Assembly: GCA_031472005.1 (NCBI GenBank)
Contig: PZJY01000007.1
Span: 1,240,001-1,304,000 of the forward strand
Reading direction: 5' to 3'
Length of the DNA: 64,000 nt
From: Tetracladium setigerum
Lineage: Eukaryota > Ascomycota > Leotiomycetes > Helotiales
In this document: in pieces, positions 21,753-33,897 of the stretch
Position numbering within the stretch: position 1 is the stretch's first letter
How the letters are laid out: each line of letters starts with the position of its first letter
Made by a program: the position numbers and the translations under genes
Notes under the pieces: model-generated
Told to the model about the DNA's origin: nothing
What the model saw: the letters and a program-made list of their open reading frames with translations, nothing else
Databases searched by the model: none

Positions 21753-22931
21753 CTATGATGACTCTGGCAAAAGATTGCTTTTCACGGCAAACATCTTGCT
21801 GGTAATCGTTGCAGTAAATCCATCGACCTGTCTCGAATATTGGTCCACCTGCTTCGAGTTCAACATTGACTCTAACCTGCTTGGCTCGGTTGGGAGCTTG
21901 AAGAGCCTCTCCCACTCATCCTCTGGCAATGGTGCTTGCTTCTGAGCGACCCTCGTAGCATTCTCCGCAACTCTCTTTGTCTTCCATGCCGTAACTTTAA
22001 CCTGCTCACGGGCAAGTTGTCTCTGGTAGTATTGGAAGTTGTTGAGCTCGGTGTAATGCGTCTCGATGCTGTCCAACAGCAAATCGCATGTCTTCTCCAG
22101 GTATGGGTCAATCGAGAGATCAAGGGACTCGAAGTTGGGGTAAAGGGGGGGGTGGTGAGCTGGCGTGGAGTTCAGCAAGACTGTTTGGGAATTCGAGATC
22201 TGCCTTTGGAAGTTCGGCAGGTAGTTGGTGGAGGAAAGAGGTGAGGAGGTGGGAGTTGTGGATGACTATCGGGAGTTCAACCAAAATGTCGTTATAGGTG
22301 AACTTGGATTTTTGCATGCTATTGCTTGTTAGAATAACCCAGCGACAGGGAAGAATGGCCGTACTTTTCGGTTGTGAACTTGTTCTCCTTGAATGCAGTC
22401 ATGAACGCCGAGGACAGTCTGAAAGCTCGGAGACTCACGGCACCCTGCGAACTTCTGCTAACGTCGTGGACCAAAGCGACCGTCTTCTCATTCAACTCCT
22501 TCTGGTAGAAGAACTGATTTTCGATCAAACTGGTGTTGATAAAATTGCCCATGTTTGCGCTCGTATACCATCCCACGTTATTCGCATCCACGTTAACTTC
22601 TCTCAGATTCTTGATCATCTCGTTTGAATACGCAACATTTGCCTTGGATCGTGGAGCTGCTGCTGCAAGGTTTGAGGCGGCCATGTGGTCGTTGGGGTGT
22701 GAATCGGAGGATGCAATGTCTGCAGATGGGAAGGGGAACGAGTTGGTGATTTCGAGAGTAGAGTTTACGTCCATTCCCACGATCGAGCCCGTCGCCGTAG
22801 TTGGGAAAGATGCAGCGCAAGCCTTCACAATCTTCATAACCACCTGCTTGCTGTCAGTCTGCGGCGCGCTTCAAGGGTCAGAGTGAACGTACGAGGGCTT
22901 CGACCCGGACGGAGTTGATAGAGTCTGCCAT
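21753..22931 (-). CDS. Eukaryotic translation initiation factor 3 subunit H, with a homopolymer frameshift
   Basis: eIF3h is an MPN-domain subunit of the eIF3 complex that binds the 40S ribosome. The model is complement(join(21753..22318,22365..22843,22893..22931)), with GTACGT and GTACGG donors. The start reads MADSINSVRVEALVVMKIVK. The MPN domain follows with FPTTATGSIVGMDV and TLEITNSFPFP, then GWYTSANMGNF and later PIVIHNSHLL. The C-terminal half is helical (DPYLEKTCDLLLDSIETHYT, LNNFQYYQRQLAREQ). The frame breaks at a run of eight G on the plus strand (22145-22152), between ASSPPPPL and YPNFESLDL. Seven bases there would give an intact 360-residue protein of the normal family length. Because both sides are well conserved, a sequencing or assembly error is more likely than loss of the gene. 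Confidence 0.93.
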
Positions 22932-23389
22932 AATGAACAGCGGATCAATATCTTGATACGACTCGGAGGAATCTGTCGCGTGGGTTGATGATTTCGAGAT
23001 TGGTCGCCGCGGGGTTCAAGAGACTTTTCCATGTTGACGGGATATTTGGTTTGTGGGAGCATAGAAATGCTTGGCACGCTAGTCCAGAAGCGGCTGATTC
23101 ACTTCTTCACTCCAAATCTCTCTCTCTCTCTCTCACATTTTTACCTCATGACCGGTCAAGGTGCTTTGATGTTTAATTTGATGTTTGATTTAATGTTTGG
23201 TTTAATGTTTGATTTAATGTTTGGTTTAATGTTTGATTGCCTTTCGTATTCAATTTCACTATTGTTGTCACGCCCACAATATATTTTGATTTTGAGTTTT
23301 CTCAGTTATACTGTACATCTCTCATTTATATTCTCTTCTTATTTCTGTGCCTTCCAAAAACTTCGCTGAGACAAGGAAAGAAGACTTAC
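22932..23389. other. eIF3h upstream region and 3' flank of the amidoligase relic
   Basis: This holds the eIF3h promoter, a TCTC dinucleotide run near 23120-23140 and the 12-bp array. The donor site at 23384-23389 suggests that the decayed amidoligase gene once continued into this stretch. Confidence 0.5.
23165..23240. repeat. 12-bp tandem repeat (TTTGATTTAATG / TTTGGTTTAATG)
   Basis: Five to six units alternate between two single-base variants. The array is non-coding and AT-rich. Confidence 0.9.
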
Positions 23390-24407
23390 CCGTGGAACTT
23401 GATTTTGTAAAAGGTCTCCTCTTCCTCCTCGCCGGCATCCTTGCTGCGTTCCTTCTTGTCTCAGCACCGCGCTGAGCTCGACAGGCCTTTGAGCGTGAGA
23501 CTCAAGAAACGAGAGATGGTGCCGTCAGTGTTGCTCTTGCGAGCGCACTCTACCTTTCTCAAGCACAAAGAGATCCAGTGAGTGACTCTTGTAGCGTCCA
23601 GCGTTGCCTCGTGCTGACGAAACTCGATTGTGGGTTTGGAGAGCTGTGGGTCGGAATCTGTCTGGCAGTGAACGTTTTCCATGAAATATCCTCCACGATG
23701 GTCTGAACTTGACACATTGTCTCCAGGTGCCATAAGTTTCTTCAGTTCGACAATAGTACTGACACCGTGGAAGATACAGCTGATGCCACTTAGCGCCAGA
23801 TCTTTCCTAGATTCCGCATTTGAGTCAGAGAGCATTGACTGAGTTCTGAATGAACGGCAAAACTTTGATTTCTCTCCGATATTCCGAATGGATCGTCGAG
23901 ATTTAAGGATCAAAAGTCCAAAGAATCCCCGCGAGTCGTTGCATGGCAGGGAAGTCAAATCCTTGCTTGCGATTTCGACATGAACGTGCAAGCCCGTCGT
24001 TGAGTTTGTTTCGATTCTGTATCGCTTCGAAAGTGCTGCAGAAACGTTCTTGACGATACACAAGCTCTCGTTGCTGAACTGGAGAATCGGAGAAACTACT
24101 TCAATTGAATACCACTTGTATCCTAGCGAGTCGTCCTGGACCCGCACGAATGAGTCTGTTGTAACAATCCATGCGTCCTTGTGTCGGCTGTGTCTGTTCC
24201 AGTTGTCGTGCACGTCATCCGTCGATGCTCTAATTCCATTCTTTGGCATGTACCTTCAAGATCTTGATAGATATCATGATAAGTCCACTTCACTGGGTGA
24301 CCGCTTGGAGGCTGGTTGTATACGCACCGCCCTTTATCAGGCTCTGGATCTCGCGTCCCGGGATCCAGAGTAGCCACAACAAACTCGATTTCTGTGCCAA
24401 AAGTCAA
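23390..24407 (-). pseudogene. Decayed amidoligase-family gene
   Basis: Amidoligases (PF12224) are ATP-grasp-related enzymes predicted to form amide bonds. Family signatures are all present on the minus strand but in different frames. FGTEIEFVVATLD lies near 24400. A segment near 24130-24060 reads WIVTTDSF then KWYSIEVVSPILQFSNE. TGLHVHVE lies near 23980 and KPTIEFRQHEATLD near 23625. Disruptions include a frame change near 24240, a one-base loss just after the HVHV motif near 23975, a TAA at 23903-23905 in the frame that carries the ILWTFDP segment, another frame change near 23870, and a TGA at 23461-23463 after which coding-like sequence runs to a GTAAGT donor. Both stops are one C-to-T change from Gln or Arg codons. 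No start ATG was found. It is a pseudogene. Confidence 0.8.
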
Positions 24408-25320
24408 ATCGGTAAATGGAGACGGGACTATGTGGTATCCGAATTCCTGGTATCCGAATTCTTGGTTATTTGTAGTGGCATCAACTCGGGATATTCGTCA
24501 GAGTTTGGGATATTCTGAATTTCCCGACTGTAAGCGAGGCACGAGCAAAAATTACAAGGAGGTCGAACCGGCTATTATACATATAGTGAAACACAATACG
24601 ACTTGTATGGACACAGATTTAATTCTATTCAACATTGTGAGGGAAAACCTAGGGAGCTAGGTCCCCCAAATATGCGTAAAGCTGATGATGATGTGATAAG
24701 TTACGCACTCTTAAGTTGAGAATCATATTGATATGAAATATTAATAATTTTAATAATTTAGCAGGTAAATAAAAGATGATCTAAAAATATTTTGGTACCT
24801 TTTCCCGGGTCTTTTGTGATGTCGTCGTTCAGGCGGGGGTGGGACACGCTCTCCACCAGTCAGAATGCAAGAAGTTCGCCAGCATCTTTTTCTTGTTTTT
24901 GGAAGATTTCCCTTTCGCTCCCATCGCCCAATTACAAGGCCGAAGTCTTTCAAAATCAAGTCTCATATCGCATATCATGTCTCAAACCAGGTGCGGAGAG
25001 CGGAGAGGCTCCCAGTCAAGAAACGCCTTTCCGCCCTGTGGCAACTCAATCCTCAGCCCAGTTTTGCAAGTGCAAGGGTACTGGAGTTGTTCGATGATGA
25101 TGATGTAAAATCCCCAAGATGCTGGCTTGACGAGAGAGAAGAGAGTGCTTCTCTTGTTGCTATTATACTGTATATTTTTATCACACACTATTCTCCACAC
25201 TGTTATCTACATCTCTGTTTCCCTCTATCTATCTCTTTGATACAGTCCAGTCTTTCTTTGGTTGCATGCCACCCAGCACCATTACACCCCATTTCTCGTA
25301 TTGCGGGCGCGTTAGTAAAC
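24408..25320. other. Intergenic; kelch gene promoter
   Basis: A short doubled TGGTATCCGAATTC sequence lies near 24432-24460. The rest shows no gene. An in-frame extension upstream of the kelch start is open to 24865 but lacks protein-like features. Confidence 0.5.
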
Positions 25321-28139
25321 ATGACCTCCTCCTTCCAACATGATCGGGGGAGACTGGAGAGACCGTCATTTAGCTCGCACATTACCACTGATAGGCTCCG
25401 CGAGAGCGACCGGAGGTCTCCGAGTACGAATTCGGTATCGAATATCAAACCACAAAGGCGGTCGGTGTTTAGAGAAGAGGGGCTGGACGATTTGAATACG
25501 AGCATATACCGCGCGTCAGAAATCACAACAACCTCCGAACCGGTGCGAGGCAGAAGATCAGAAGAGGACACAAAATATGGAAGGGTGACATTTGATGAGA
25601 TATTGAAGGATATACCAAAGCAAGAGGACCTGGAGGCGAAGAAGAAAGAGAGAAGCGCTGCCTGGCTGCCAAAGATGGCGAAGGGTTCGAGGCCAATGAT
25701 CAAAACATCTGCAAGTGCCCCACCAGGAGGGCTTCCAGTCTTGTCGAGATTTACTCTTGTTGTATTTTTGATCGCTTTGGTGATTCCCGGCTCGCAATAT
25801 ATTGGTTCTGGGAAGGTCAAGGTCGTCGGGGCAGATGCAACTCCAACTCCAACTGATTTGGAAAGAAGGGAGCTTAGTGGGACATCTGTTTGCACAAGAT
25901 GGGCTGCTCAAGGTATTTATGGCCAATTCCTGAATTTGAAGACTAAATCTAACAATGTGCGAAGTTGCCAACGTGAACGGGAGTAAGTTCATGTCCAAAA
26001 ATCCCATACAACCGCAGTCAGGAACAGAATATGGTTTCATACCGGTTACCTCAATTGCTGGTACTCACGCACAGGTAATTCTAACAATTTACTAGCTGTA
26101 TATATCTACGGAGGAAATTCGAAACAAACCAGCAGCCAAGTTGCAGATACTTGGAGTGAGTAGTATCCCACACGTAGCATTTCCTTAACTAAATATGTTT
26201 AGCAAACGATTTCCTCACCCTCGACCTCACCACAACATGGCAAATATCATCTCCGAGCTTTTCAGGTCTCCCAAAACCGTCCGGCCCGCCTGCTGTCGCA
26301 ATGGGATCGCTGTGGAACTCCCAAGATTCCCTTTGGCTCTACGGCGGCTATTTCTCTGATAAGCCTAAAACGTCTCCTTTACCCATGGCAACCTGGAAGT
26401 ACGATATCAAGGCAGCATTGTGGGAGGAATTCTCTGACCCACAAACAAGCGCTGGGAACTTTTCGGATGGAGGAGGAAAACCAGTACAGAGATCTGCAGA
26501 AGGCGCCGGCTTGAGCATTCCAGAACTGGGAAGGGCATATTATTTCGGTGGACATCTCGATGAGTTTACCACACCTGGATGGTCGAACCAAACACCTCGA
26601 TTGTATTTGAAGTCCCTCTTGGAGTTCTCGTTTCCTGGGTACGCCAATACAGGAGTCTCAGAGCTGGGTAAAACGAATGCTGCACCAAAACAAGGCACCT
26701 ACCGAAATATCACGGAAGGAGGCATACAAAATGACCCAGGATTTACGGAGAGAGCAGACAGCGCATTGGTCTATATTCCAGGCTGGGGTTCAGAGGGTAT
26801 AATTCTTGGGCTGGGTGGTGGAACAAATGAGACTTTTGTAAGTGTCAATAGAGTTTTGGTTTGTCGAATCATCATTAACCCAATTTCATAGACCGGGATG
26901 AACATAATAGATGTATACGACATTGCCAACTCCATCTGGTACAAACAAGCGACTACTGGAGCAAGCCCACCGTTTCGAGTAAACCCATGCACTGTCGTAG
27001 CAGCAGCACCGGACGCCTCGTCTTTCAATGTTTACCTCTATGGAGGCCAAAATCTCCTACCGTTCGGGAATCAGACTCAGTATTCAGACATGTGGATTCT
27101 TTCGGTTCCATCATTCACCTGGATACAAGTCAATCTCGAAGGACAGTCCGAACCCCCAGCGCGAGCTGGCCATAGTTGCGTGTTATGGGATGCGCAAATG
27201 GTGATCATCGGTGGGTACGTTGGGAATGAAATTTCTTGCGATTCACCCGGAATCTATATCTTCGATCCTTCGACCCTTAAATACAAAAACAGTTTCAATT
27301 CACTTTCTTCCGGAGATTCCAGTTCTCCTGGGGGCTCTTCAAAGTCCTCACCAGGTTCGGTTTTTTTTGAAGGATATCAAGGCGCATCAATCCTGCGCAG
27401 CTCTTTCGGCTATACTGTCCCAGAGGCTATAGTATCTATAATTGGAGGTTCGCCCCAAGGAGGAGCAACGGCCACAAGCCCCGCCTCTGGCCCAGCGACT
27501 GCTGGCCCAATAGCAACAGGAAAACCTCCGACCTTCACGGTCACCCAATCTGGTTCCACTGTTACCCAAACCTCGACCCCACCTCCAAATAACTCTTCAG
27601 TCCCCGCCAAGAAAGGCAGCAATACAGGCGCCATTGTAGCAGGCGCCATTGCAGGCGCTCTCGCTGTCTTAGCAGCATACCTCGCCTTCTGCACTTGGCT
27701 TTATAGGCGCCAGCTCAATCAATACAAGAATCATGTTGCAATGGCTCAGCGGACGGGTTTCACAGCTTCCCCGGAGCCACCGGCCTCATGGAGTGGCTCA
27801 AATGATGGGAGGGCTACGATCGAGAAACCTGGTGTTGTTTTGGGACCGTTTGGAACGAAAATCTCCAGCGTCCATAGCGCAGGCTCGGACTCGAGAACGC
27901 CTCAGAGTATGCTGACGCCTGGGAGGGCGAGTGCTGACCAGGATGCAGGGGTATATACTGGTGGTGTTATACCTGGGAGGTACACCGATGAACAAGAGAA
28001 CGCGCAAATTGGGAGACCGAGTGCAAGCACAGCTCACAGTTCGACTTCGGATTTGTTGGGTGGAATGGAACCGAGCTTTTTCAACGTTCTGCTAAATCCA
28101 AGGAGGACGCTGAGGGTTGTTAATTCGGACTCAGACTAG
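25321..28139 (+). CDS. Membrane-anchored kelch-repeat protein
   Basis: This is a surface or endomembrane protein with a beta-propeller ectodomain. The model is join(25321..25912,25965..25982,26096..26155,26203..26837,26892..28139), 850 residues. Exon 2 is only 18 nt. Kelch-type strands recur: TVYIYGGNSK, SLWLYGGYFSD, RAYYFGGHL, GIILGLGGG, NVYLYGGQN and MVIIGGYVGN, each followed by the usual aromatic/Trp strand. A hydrophobic segment at about 142-158 (FTLVVFLIALVIPG) follows a charged, presumably cytosolic N-terminus. A Ser/Thr/Pro-rich stem precedes a second membrane helix at about 680-704 (GAIVAGAIAGALAVLAAYLA) and a 150-residue hydrophilic tail. The ATG at 25321 is the first in a frame of protein-like sequence. 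An internal start at Met119 would make the first helix a signal anchor. The molecular role is not known. Confidence 0.85.
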
Positions 28140-29232
28140 GAAGGCCTGGGGGGTAATGGGAATAGGAGTTATGACGGAATGAGTCAACATAATGGGTCAC
28201 ATGCAAATATGCTTTTTTGAATTCTGTTTGGAGGGGCGTCGGTTTTTAGTTTGCAGCTTGCAGCTTGCATGAAATACATAGAAATGATGATGCCTTATGC
28301 GAAAATATATACACACAATTTCTACAGCTCTTGCTTGTCTACTGCTACGACCATAAACAGAATCAAATGCCCCCCAAAACTGGGGAATGGGATGATCGGG
28401 CGTACAAAGACTCGTAATCTTTGTTCACCTCACTCTACGTAGTCGCTGAAGGAGGCTGGATAGTTGAGTAATGAATCTCTCACTTCTGTCACCCACCAAG
28501 CCACCCTCGTATTGTCGATTTCATGGCTTGAGAAACTTAAAGCCTATCATCTCTTATATAGGTAGGTAAGTAGGTAGGTACCTTCCTACATAGGCACGGT
28601 ACTTGACAGCAGGTGGATCTTCGCCTCTAGAGGGAGTGTGGGGATTTGAGCCTCAAAACGGCTCTCCCGTTTAAGCGAGAAATAAGATTCAGCCAGCATT
28701 GACGTACCCGACTGGACCGGGCTAGTAGGAACCGGCCCCTGTAGAGTGACGTGATTGGCTCCATAGGACTTTACACGATCTCCGACTGAATCTAACATAT
28801 TATTTTCAAGAATTTCTAGAAACCATTGATAGGGTTAGTGCCGGCAATCTTTTTGGATACCAACACTCGTTACACCCATTCGACTTATTATTACAACACG
28901 AAAGATACGAGAGTACGAGAGATAGCATATGAAATCAGGCAGAATGAAGGACGATTCCAAACTACAGCAGGAGTTCAACCAAGAAGAAGTAGATACTCTC
29001 AAGGAAGTTACAGATGTACGTCGTTTGTTTACGTTGCCCCCATAGTTCGTACATGCAATTCGTCTAATTCTAACTTCCTCCAGATGATAAACCTCAGAGC
29101 TAAATACCAGTACGGAGGTGGACCGGCTGCGATTACAACCTCTACGAATCCTTCAACGGCCAACTTGCCCTGCTACGAAATCCCAATCCCCCGCTCCTTT
29201 GGGTCTGTGTACTCAACTTTTCCCTTGCTACG
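28140..29232. other. Intergenic
   Basis: This contains a small GTAG tetramer array near 28560-28580. Open frames between 28826 and 29232 on the plus strand may include upstream exons of the next small gene, but I could not join them convincingly. Confidence 0.45.
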
Positions 29233-29631
29233 ATGGATCTCTCTCGCTGGAAGTCCTTTGTGGCAGATGGAGTGCGTCCTTGGCGTTTTTCGGATTATAA
29301 ACCTTATGGAGAGATGTGGTGGGTCTTGGGCAAGATGTTGAGGTGCGTTAGGAGAGATGTTCTGGAGCGGGGAGAGGGATCGAGTGAAGGGTTTAGTTGG
29401 GCAAACTTTTGCTTTGAGGAGGAAGTTGGTGGGATGATTCCTGATGAGAATGGTAGCAAGAGTAGTGAGTTCCGTTGTGGAAACTAATGACTTGCTGGGA
29501 AAGCAAGGCTGACGCGCTCATGTTAAATAGGTAAGAGGGCTTTGTCAGATCGAGAGATTTTTGACATGGCGTTTGCGTTCTTGGAGTTGGAGTTGGAAGG
29601 CAATGTTTGGGAAGAGATGGATGTTGTTTGA
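29233..29631 (+). CDS. Small hypothetical protein, two exons, start uncertain
   Basis: I do not recognise the product. The segments 29233..29464 and 29531..29631 join in frame (GTGAGT donor, AAATAG acceptor) into 110 residues. It starts MDLSRWKSFVADGVRPWRFS, rich in Trp, and ends with an acidic helix (FLELELEGNVWEEMDVV). The frame stays open upstream to about 29090 (coding-like DYNLYESFNGQLALL), so the true start may be in an earlier exon. Splice continuity supports a real gene, and the short length keeps confidence moderate. Confidence 0.45.
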
Positions 29632-29961
29632 TATTTTCTGAAGATTGGGCTGGTCGCAGACTATGGAAGTTACACAAAAGTTGATATGGTTGGAGCAGAA
29701 AACCAAAAGAGTCGTTTTGTGAAAAGCTTGGGCTTGAAATGCTTTAGAACAAAGGCAATGGTTTGAGCTAAGTCTTCTCCTGCACTGTGTACCATTAGGT
29801 CTCTCTGGCCGACATCCTAGGAGCTCCTACAAAACATATATATAAATTGTCAATTAAAGGACTTAATGGGTACCTTCAAAGAAGAAAAGCAAAATTAATT
29901 TACAGAGCTATTCTTTGGCTGCATGTATCTATATCAATGAGCTATTTGGTATTGCTTCGTT
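29632..29961. other. Intergenic between convergent genes
   Basis: A 330-bp AT-rich stretch lies between the 3' ends of the small hypothetical gene and the transporter. Nothing else is seen. Confidence 0.55.
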
Positions 29962-32036
29962 TTACGCTTTGCCTTCCGTTTCTTTACCCAAAGGGGTAGT
30001 TTCTTCCTTCCCAGCCCCCAGTGCTTCGGCTTCTGTAGGAGAACCTATCCCCTCCTCTATTTGATGACCTTCCAGAGGAACATCTTCAACCCGTCGCTCC
30101 ACAACCATCTCTCCATTCTTTTCCAAATCCCTCCTCCTGACGCTCCATCCCCCGTGCCATCCCACCCACCTCGTCTCCCACGGTCCCCTCAGAAAACACA
30201 TCCCTAACGCGGCAGCAATAAACCCAACACTAGCACTTCCACTTATTACCCAACCTCCCATCGCATAAAGCCTATTTCCCACCGCGGTCCCCATCAGTTG
30301 TCCACAGAACACACTCAACATATATGCCGTATTAACTCGATTCCTGGCTTTCGGTTCTATGCCGAAGATGTTGGTACGGTTGGCGATTTGGGACGTTTGA
30401 ATGCCGATGTCGATGAGGAAGGCGTTGATTATGGGGCCGGAGATGGTGAACTTGCCCGTGTAAGTGCCGATAATGGTGCCAATTAGGCAATAGATTAGCC
30501 CGAGGATGACGGATAAGAGGGGTACGAAACGGTCGATGACTGCTTTGGAGTAGAATGGTCCGATTATCATGGCAGATATGCCGACGAGAGCAAAGAGACC
30601 GATTGTGATGGAGTCGTAAGAGTACGGGGGAGAAGAGAGAAGGAATGTGAGGGTCGTCCAGTAGTTTGTGAAGATGGAGGATGTGAGAAATCCTACTACG
30701 CAAGCCCTGTGTAAGAACGGGGAGTTAGTATTCGAAGGTCTTGAGGACTTATCACTACTCTAGAATATGAACATAGATAGTATGGCGAAACGCCAAGGTA
30801 TAGGTAAACGGAAAAGGAGTGCAAGGACATATTCAAATACATACTGCACGAGAATTGGGTGTTTGAATACCATCTGGAGGATGGAGAAGAGCATCTTGAA
30901 GTAATTTATGCCGGACGGGTTGGTGCTGGGGTAATCTGGCATGAAAAGGTAGAGAAGTATCAAGATGAGATACTGGACGCCAAAGGAGAACCAGTACACT
31001 ACGCGCCAGTTGCTAGACTGTGTTATAATTCCAGAAAGTAAGCGGGCGATGAGAATTCCTCCCAAGAGACCAGAGACGACGATTGAGACTTATTCAATGT
31101 TAGTGAGACTTTCTGGAGAACTTGACAGCTCCCAAGCTGTGCTCTCGAAACTAATTTTCAAATATCTCCCTCCCTTACTACCAAAAATGGGAATGAATCA
31201 AAGATTGTACATACGTGCAGTTGCTCGTTTAGCTGGTGGTGCTAAATCACCAACAAGTGGGAGCATAAGCTGAGGCGTTACAGTCGTGATAGACGTGATG
31301 AAAGACAGGGCGAGAAACACGGGGAAAGAAGTTGTAATGCAAAGGCCAAGCCACTGAAGCACAATTCAGGAACTGCGAACTGAAAGTTCGGTAGCGATGG
31401 GAGTGGTGGAGGTGACTTACTACTGTCGAGGTGAAAAAGATGAGCAAAAGAACGAATGCCCTTCGTCTGAATATGTCACCAAGGGGACAGATGAAGAGTA
31501 GTCCTGCTGCGTAGCCACCTTGCATAAGTGTCGGAATTTGGGAGGCTCTTTCATTGGAGACATTGAATTCAGTAGCTAATATGTTTAGGATTGGATGGTT
31601 GTAGTAGAGATTGGCAACTGTGAACGTCGCAGCCTGTATAAAGAATTTGTGAGCACGAGAATTGCAAGTAGCCATTCCAACAAAGTGGGAGCAAGACGAC
31701 TGCTATTTTCAAAAACCTATTCCTTCCGTCATGCATTCGCCAATTCTTACATTACAGTATTAAAGAGAAGCGACCTACAAATCCAAATAACAGATTCAAT
31801 GCCAAAGTAAACCTGGGAGGATTTTCGGGATCCCATCTGCACCTCTTGGGAGTCCAAAAAATTAATCTCCACGCGCTCTGTGCCACTTTGTTTCTGTTGA
31901 ATCGGTCATACTTTTTGGTCCTCTCATCGCCATTTTCCGAGGTTGTCCTACTAATATACGCGGCTTTGGTCTTCTGGCCGGTAAGATTTGGTGAAAGGCG
32001 ACTTGCGTTGCCGTCAATGGTCTGGTCGTCAGGCAT
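29962..32036 (-). CDS. Major facilitator superfamily transporter (YnfM/DHA1-like)
   Basis: This is a plasma-membrane or organelle proton-coupled transporter; the substrate is unknown. The model is complement(join(29962..30706,30845..31088,31215..31353,31421..31633,31779..32036)), 532 residues, with all four introns keeping frame (GTAGGT, GTAAGT, GTATGT and GTATGT donors). A hydrophilic N-terminus of about 70 residues (with WDPENPPRFTLALNLLFGF) leads into the first helix FTVANLYYNHPILNILA. The loop between helices 2 and 3 reads GDIFRRRAFVL, the MFS signature with Asp and basic residues. About 12 membrane segments are visible. A 65-residue charged C-terminal tail rich in Glu follows RRRDLEKNG. 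The start is the ATG at 32036, and an upstream in-frame stretch is open but uses no ATG. No biosynthetic neighbour points to a substrate. Confidence 0.88.
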
Positions 32037-33897
32037 AATGATTTTCAAACCAGCAAATCTATCGCCTATGCAAACATTTCGTCTACAAAAGGAGGATAGA
32101 GATAAAGAATAAGTGATTATGCATGATGCGGAGATCAGAGATCAAAAAGTACGAGAGAATAACATAGGAAAAAGATTTTGAGAAAGATTCTCTAGATCCA
32201 TGTTAGTCAGATCTTTGAGTGATTTGACATCAGGCTCATCAAAGATGGGGTACACATTCAAATACATCATCAATTCAACGTCGATCGTTTTGGCCACGAT
32301 CTATCGCCGAACGCCGAATAATGCCGTATTCGACTGGATTTTTACATTGTCAGAGTTATCAGAGGGAGAGTGTCAGTCAACCATTTGAAAATTCTGGCTG
32401 CTCTTCGTCTGGATGAAATAAATGGCCAAGTGATATATCATGGCAGAGGCTCGGCTTCCTCCTTCAACCTTCCTGCGCCGCCGCTTAAACGGCAATGGCC
32501 TTGGCGTTGGAGGCTCTAACACACGTGACTGCTGTCATTAACAAGAGGTCCACAATCCCCATGGGCAAGCTTGGATCGGATGGATTGGAATCTAGTTGCT
32601 CGCAGTAAGTAGCAAAGGTCCGATCAGCAGAGGAATAATAGTGAGAATAATTGCTGCGGGAGGATTAGGATCTTAATCAGGACGTGCATGATGGGAAGGA
32701 TACAGCGCGTGGCGACGTCAAACACACCATACACACTCTCGAGACACTGCAAACAGTGTAAACATATGAAACAGGTTGCCTGCGACAAGTTGGACAACAC
32801 CACATCGGCCGAAACATTACCGCTTGACGCATGGCAGTAGTGATCCGTCGTCCACTTTGATGTTGTTCGTTGTGCTCATGGATGGCTGGTTTTGGAGTCT
32901 TGGGATGCTCTGATGTTGGAAAGTTGGTTGACGTGCGTACACTAGCTAGCGCGCTGGGCTGGGATGGGGATGGGGGGAGTAAGTGGAAGGCATTTCTGTT
33001 GATAGTTGGCACAGATCCGTTGAAACGAGGTGACTAGTGTGTGGTGCTGGTGGTGCATGTGGAGTTGATGTTGCACTTTGAACACCCAGTTCAAGTAGTC
33101 AAGGTCAACAACAACAACAACAACAACGATAATGAGATGGTAGTTGACACACTACGGAGTGAGCACTTCTGAGTGCTTCCACAACAACAACGATTTCCCT
33201 CCCTCCCCTCATCCCAACGATGAAGAATTAGAGTCTCACATGGGCCATGGCATGGGGGTTGTCGTGCCGATAAGGTCCAATTTCACTTGGGCGCAGGGGG
33301 CGTTGGAGGGAATGGAAGTCCGGATATTAAAAAAGCAGATTGGATGCATCCATGTCAGGTACAACAGCCGGAAGGGGGAGAGTGGAATGTGAGGAAAAAA
33401 GGTACAGTCAGCAGGTACTTTATGTAAAAAGAAGATGGAGTTTGCTGCGATGAGAATAGAGAATAGAGAATAGAGAATAAATACATGGTACATAGTTTCG
33501 TATACTGCTGTATATCCTGTACTGCAGATGCAGATCGAATAGTCCGATCGATTGGGTGGCGGTTGTTTGCGCGTTGCGACGACCAGCTCCGTATCTACCT
33601 CACACCAGCCCCCCTGCCCTGTTTGATGTGACCAATCACATGACCCCTGGCCAACTTTATTTCGCGAACTTCCTCTAGCTCGCGTTGCTCTCTCGCTTGC
33701 CTCCCCCGGAGCATCTTCTCATTATTTCTCTCGTCGACTCCCCTCCCCCCGAAACATCAATTGACAACACCACACCATTCCCACTTCTTCGAGAATAATA
33801 CATCGTCAATTCTCTCTTCCTCCCACCATTCCATCCGAAGTCGCGTTAGTCAATCACCCCTCAATTCAATTAATCAACTTTAAATCTCTCCGTCAAC
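32037..33897. other. Intergenic with microsatellites; DUF7707 gene promoter
   Basis: No supported gene. The stretch holds a CAA trinucleotide array near 33105-33128, a GAATAGA heptamer array near 33452-33479, and a pyrimidine-rich leader from about 33650 up to the next start codon. Confidence 0.6.

Noticed and set aside
28586..28798. Possible tRNA-like or structured element near palindromic GGTTCC/GGAACC words
   Set aside because: No cloverleaf with a T-loop GTTC-A sequence could be drawn.
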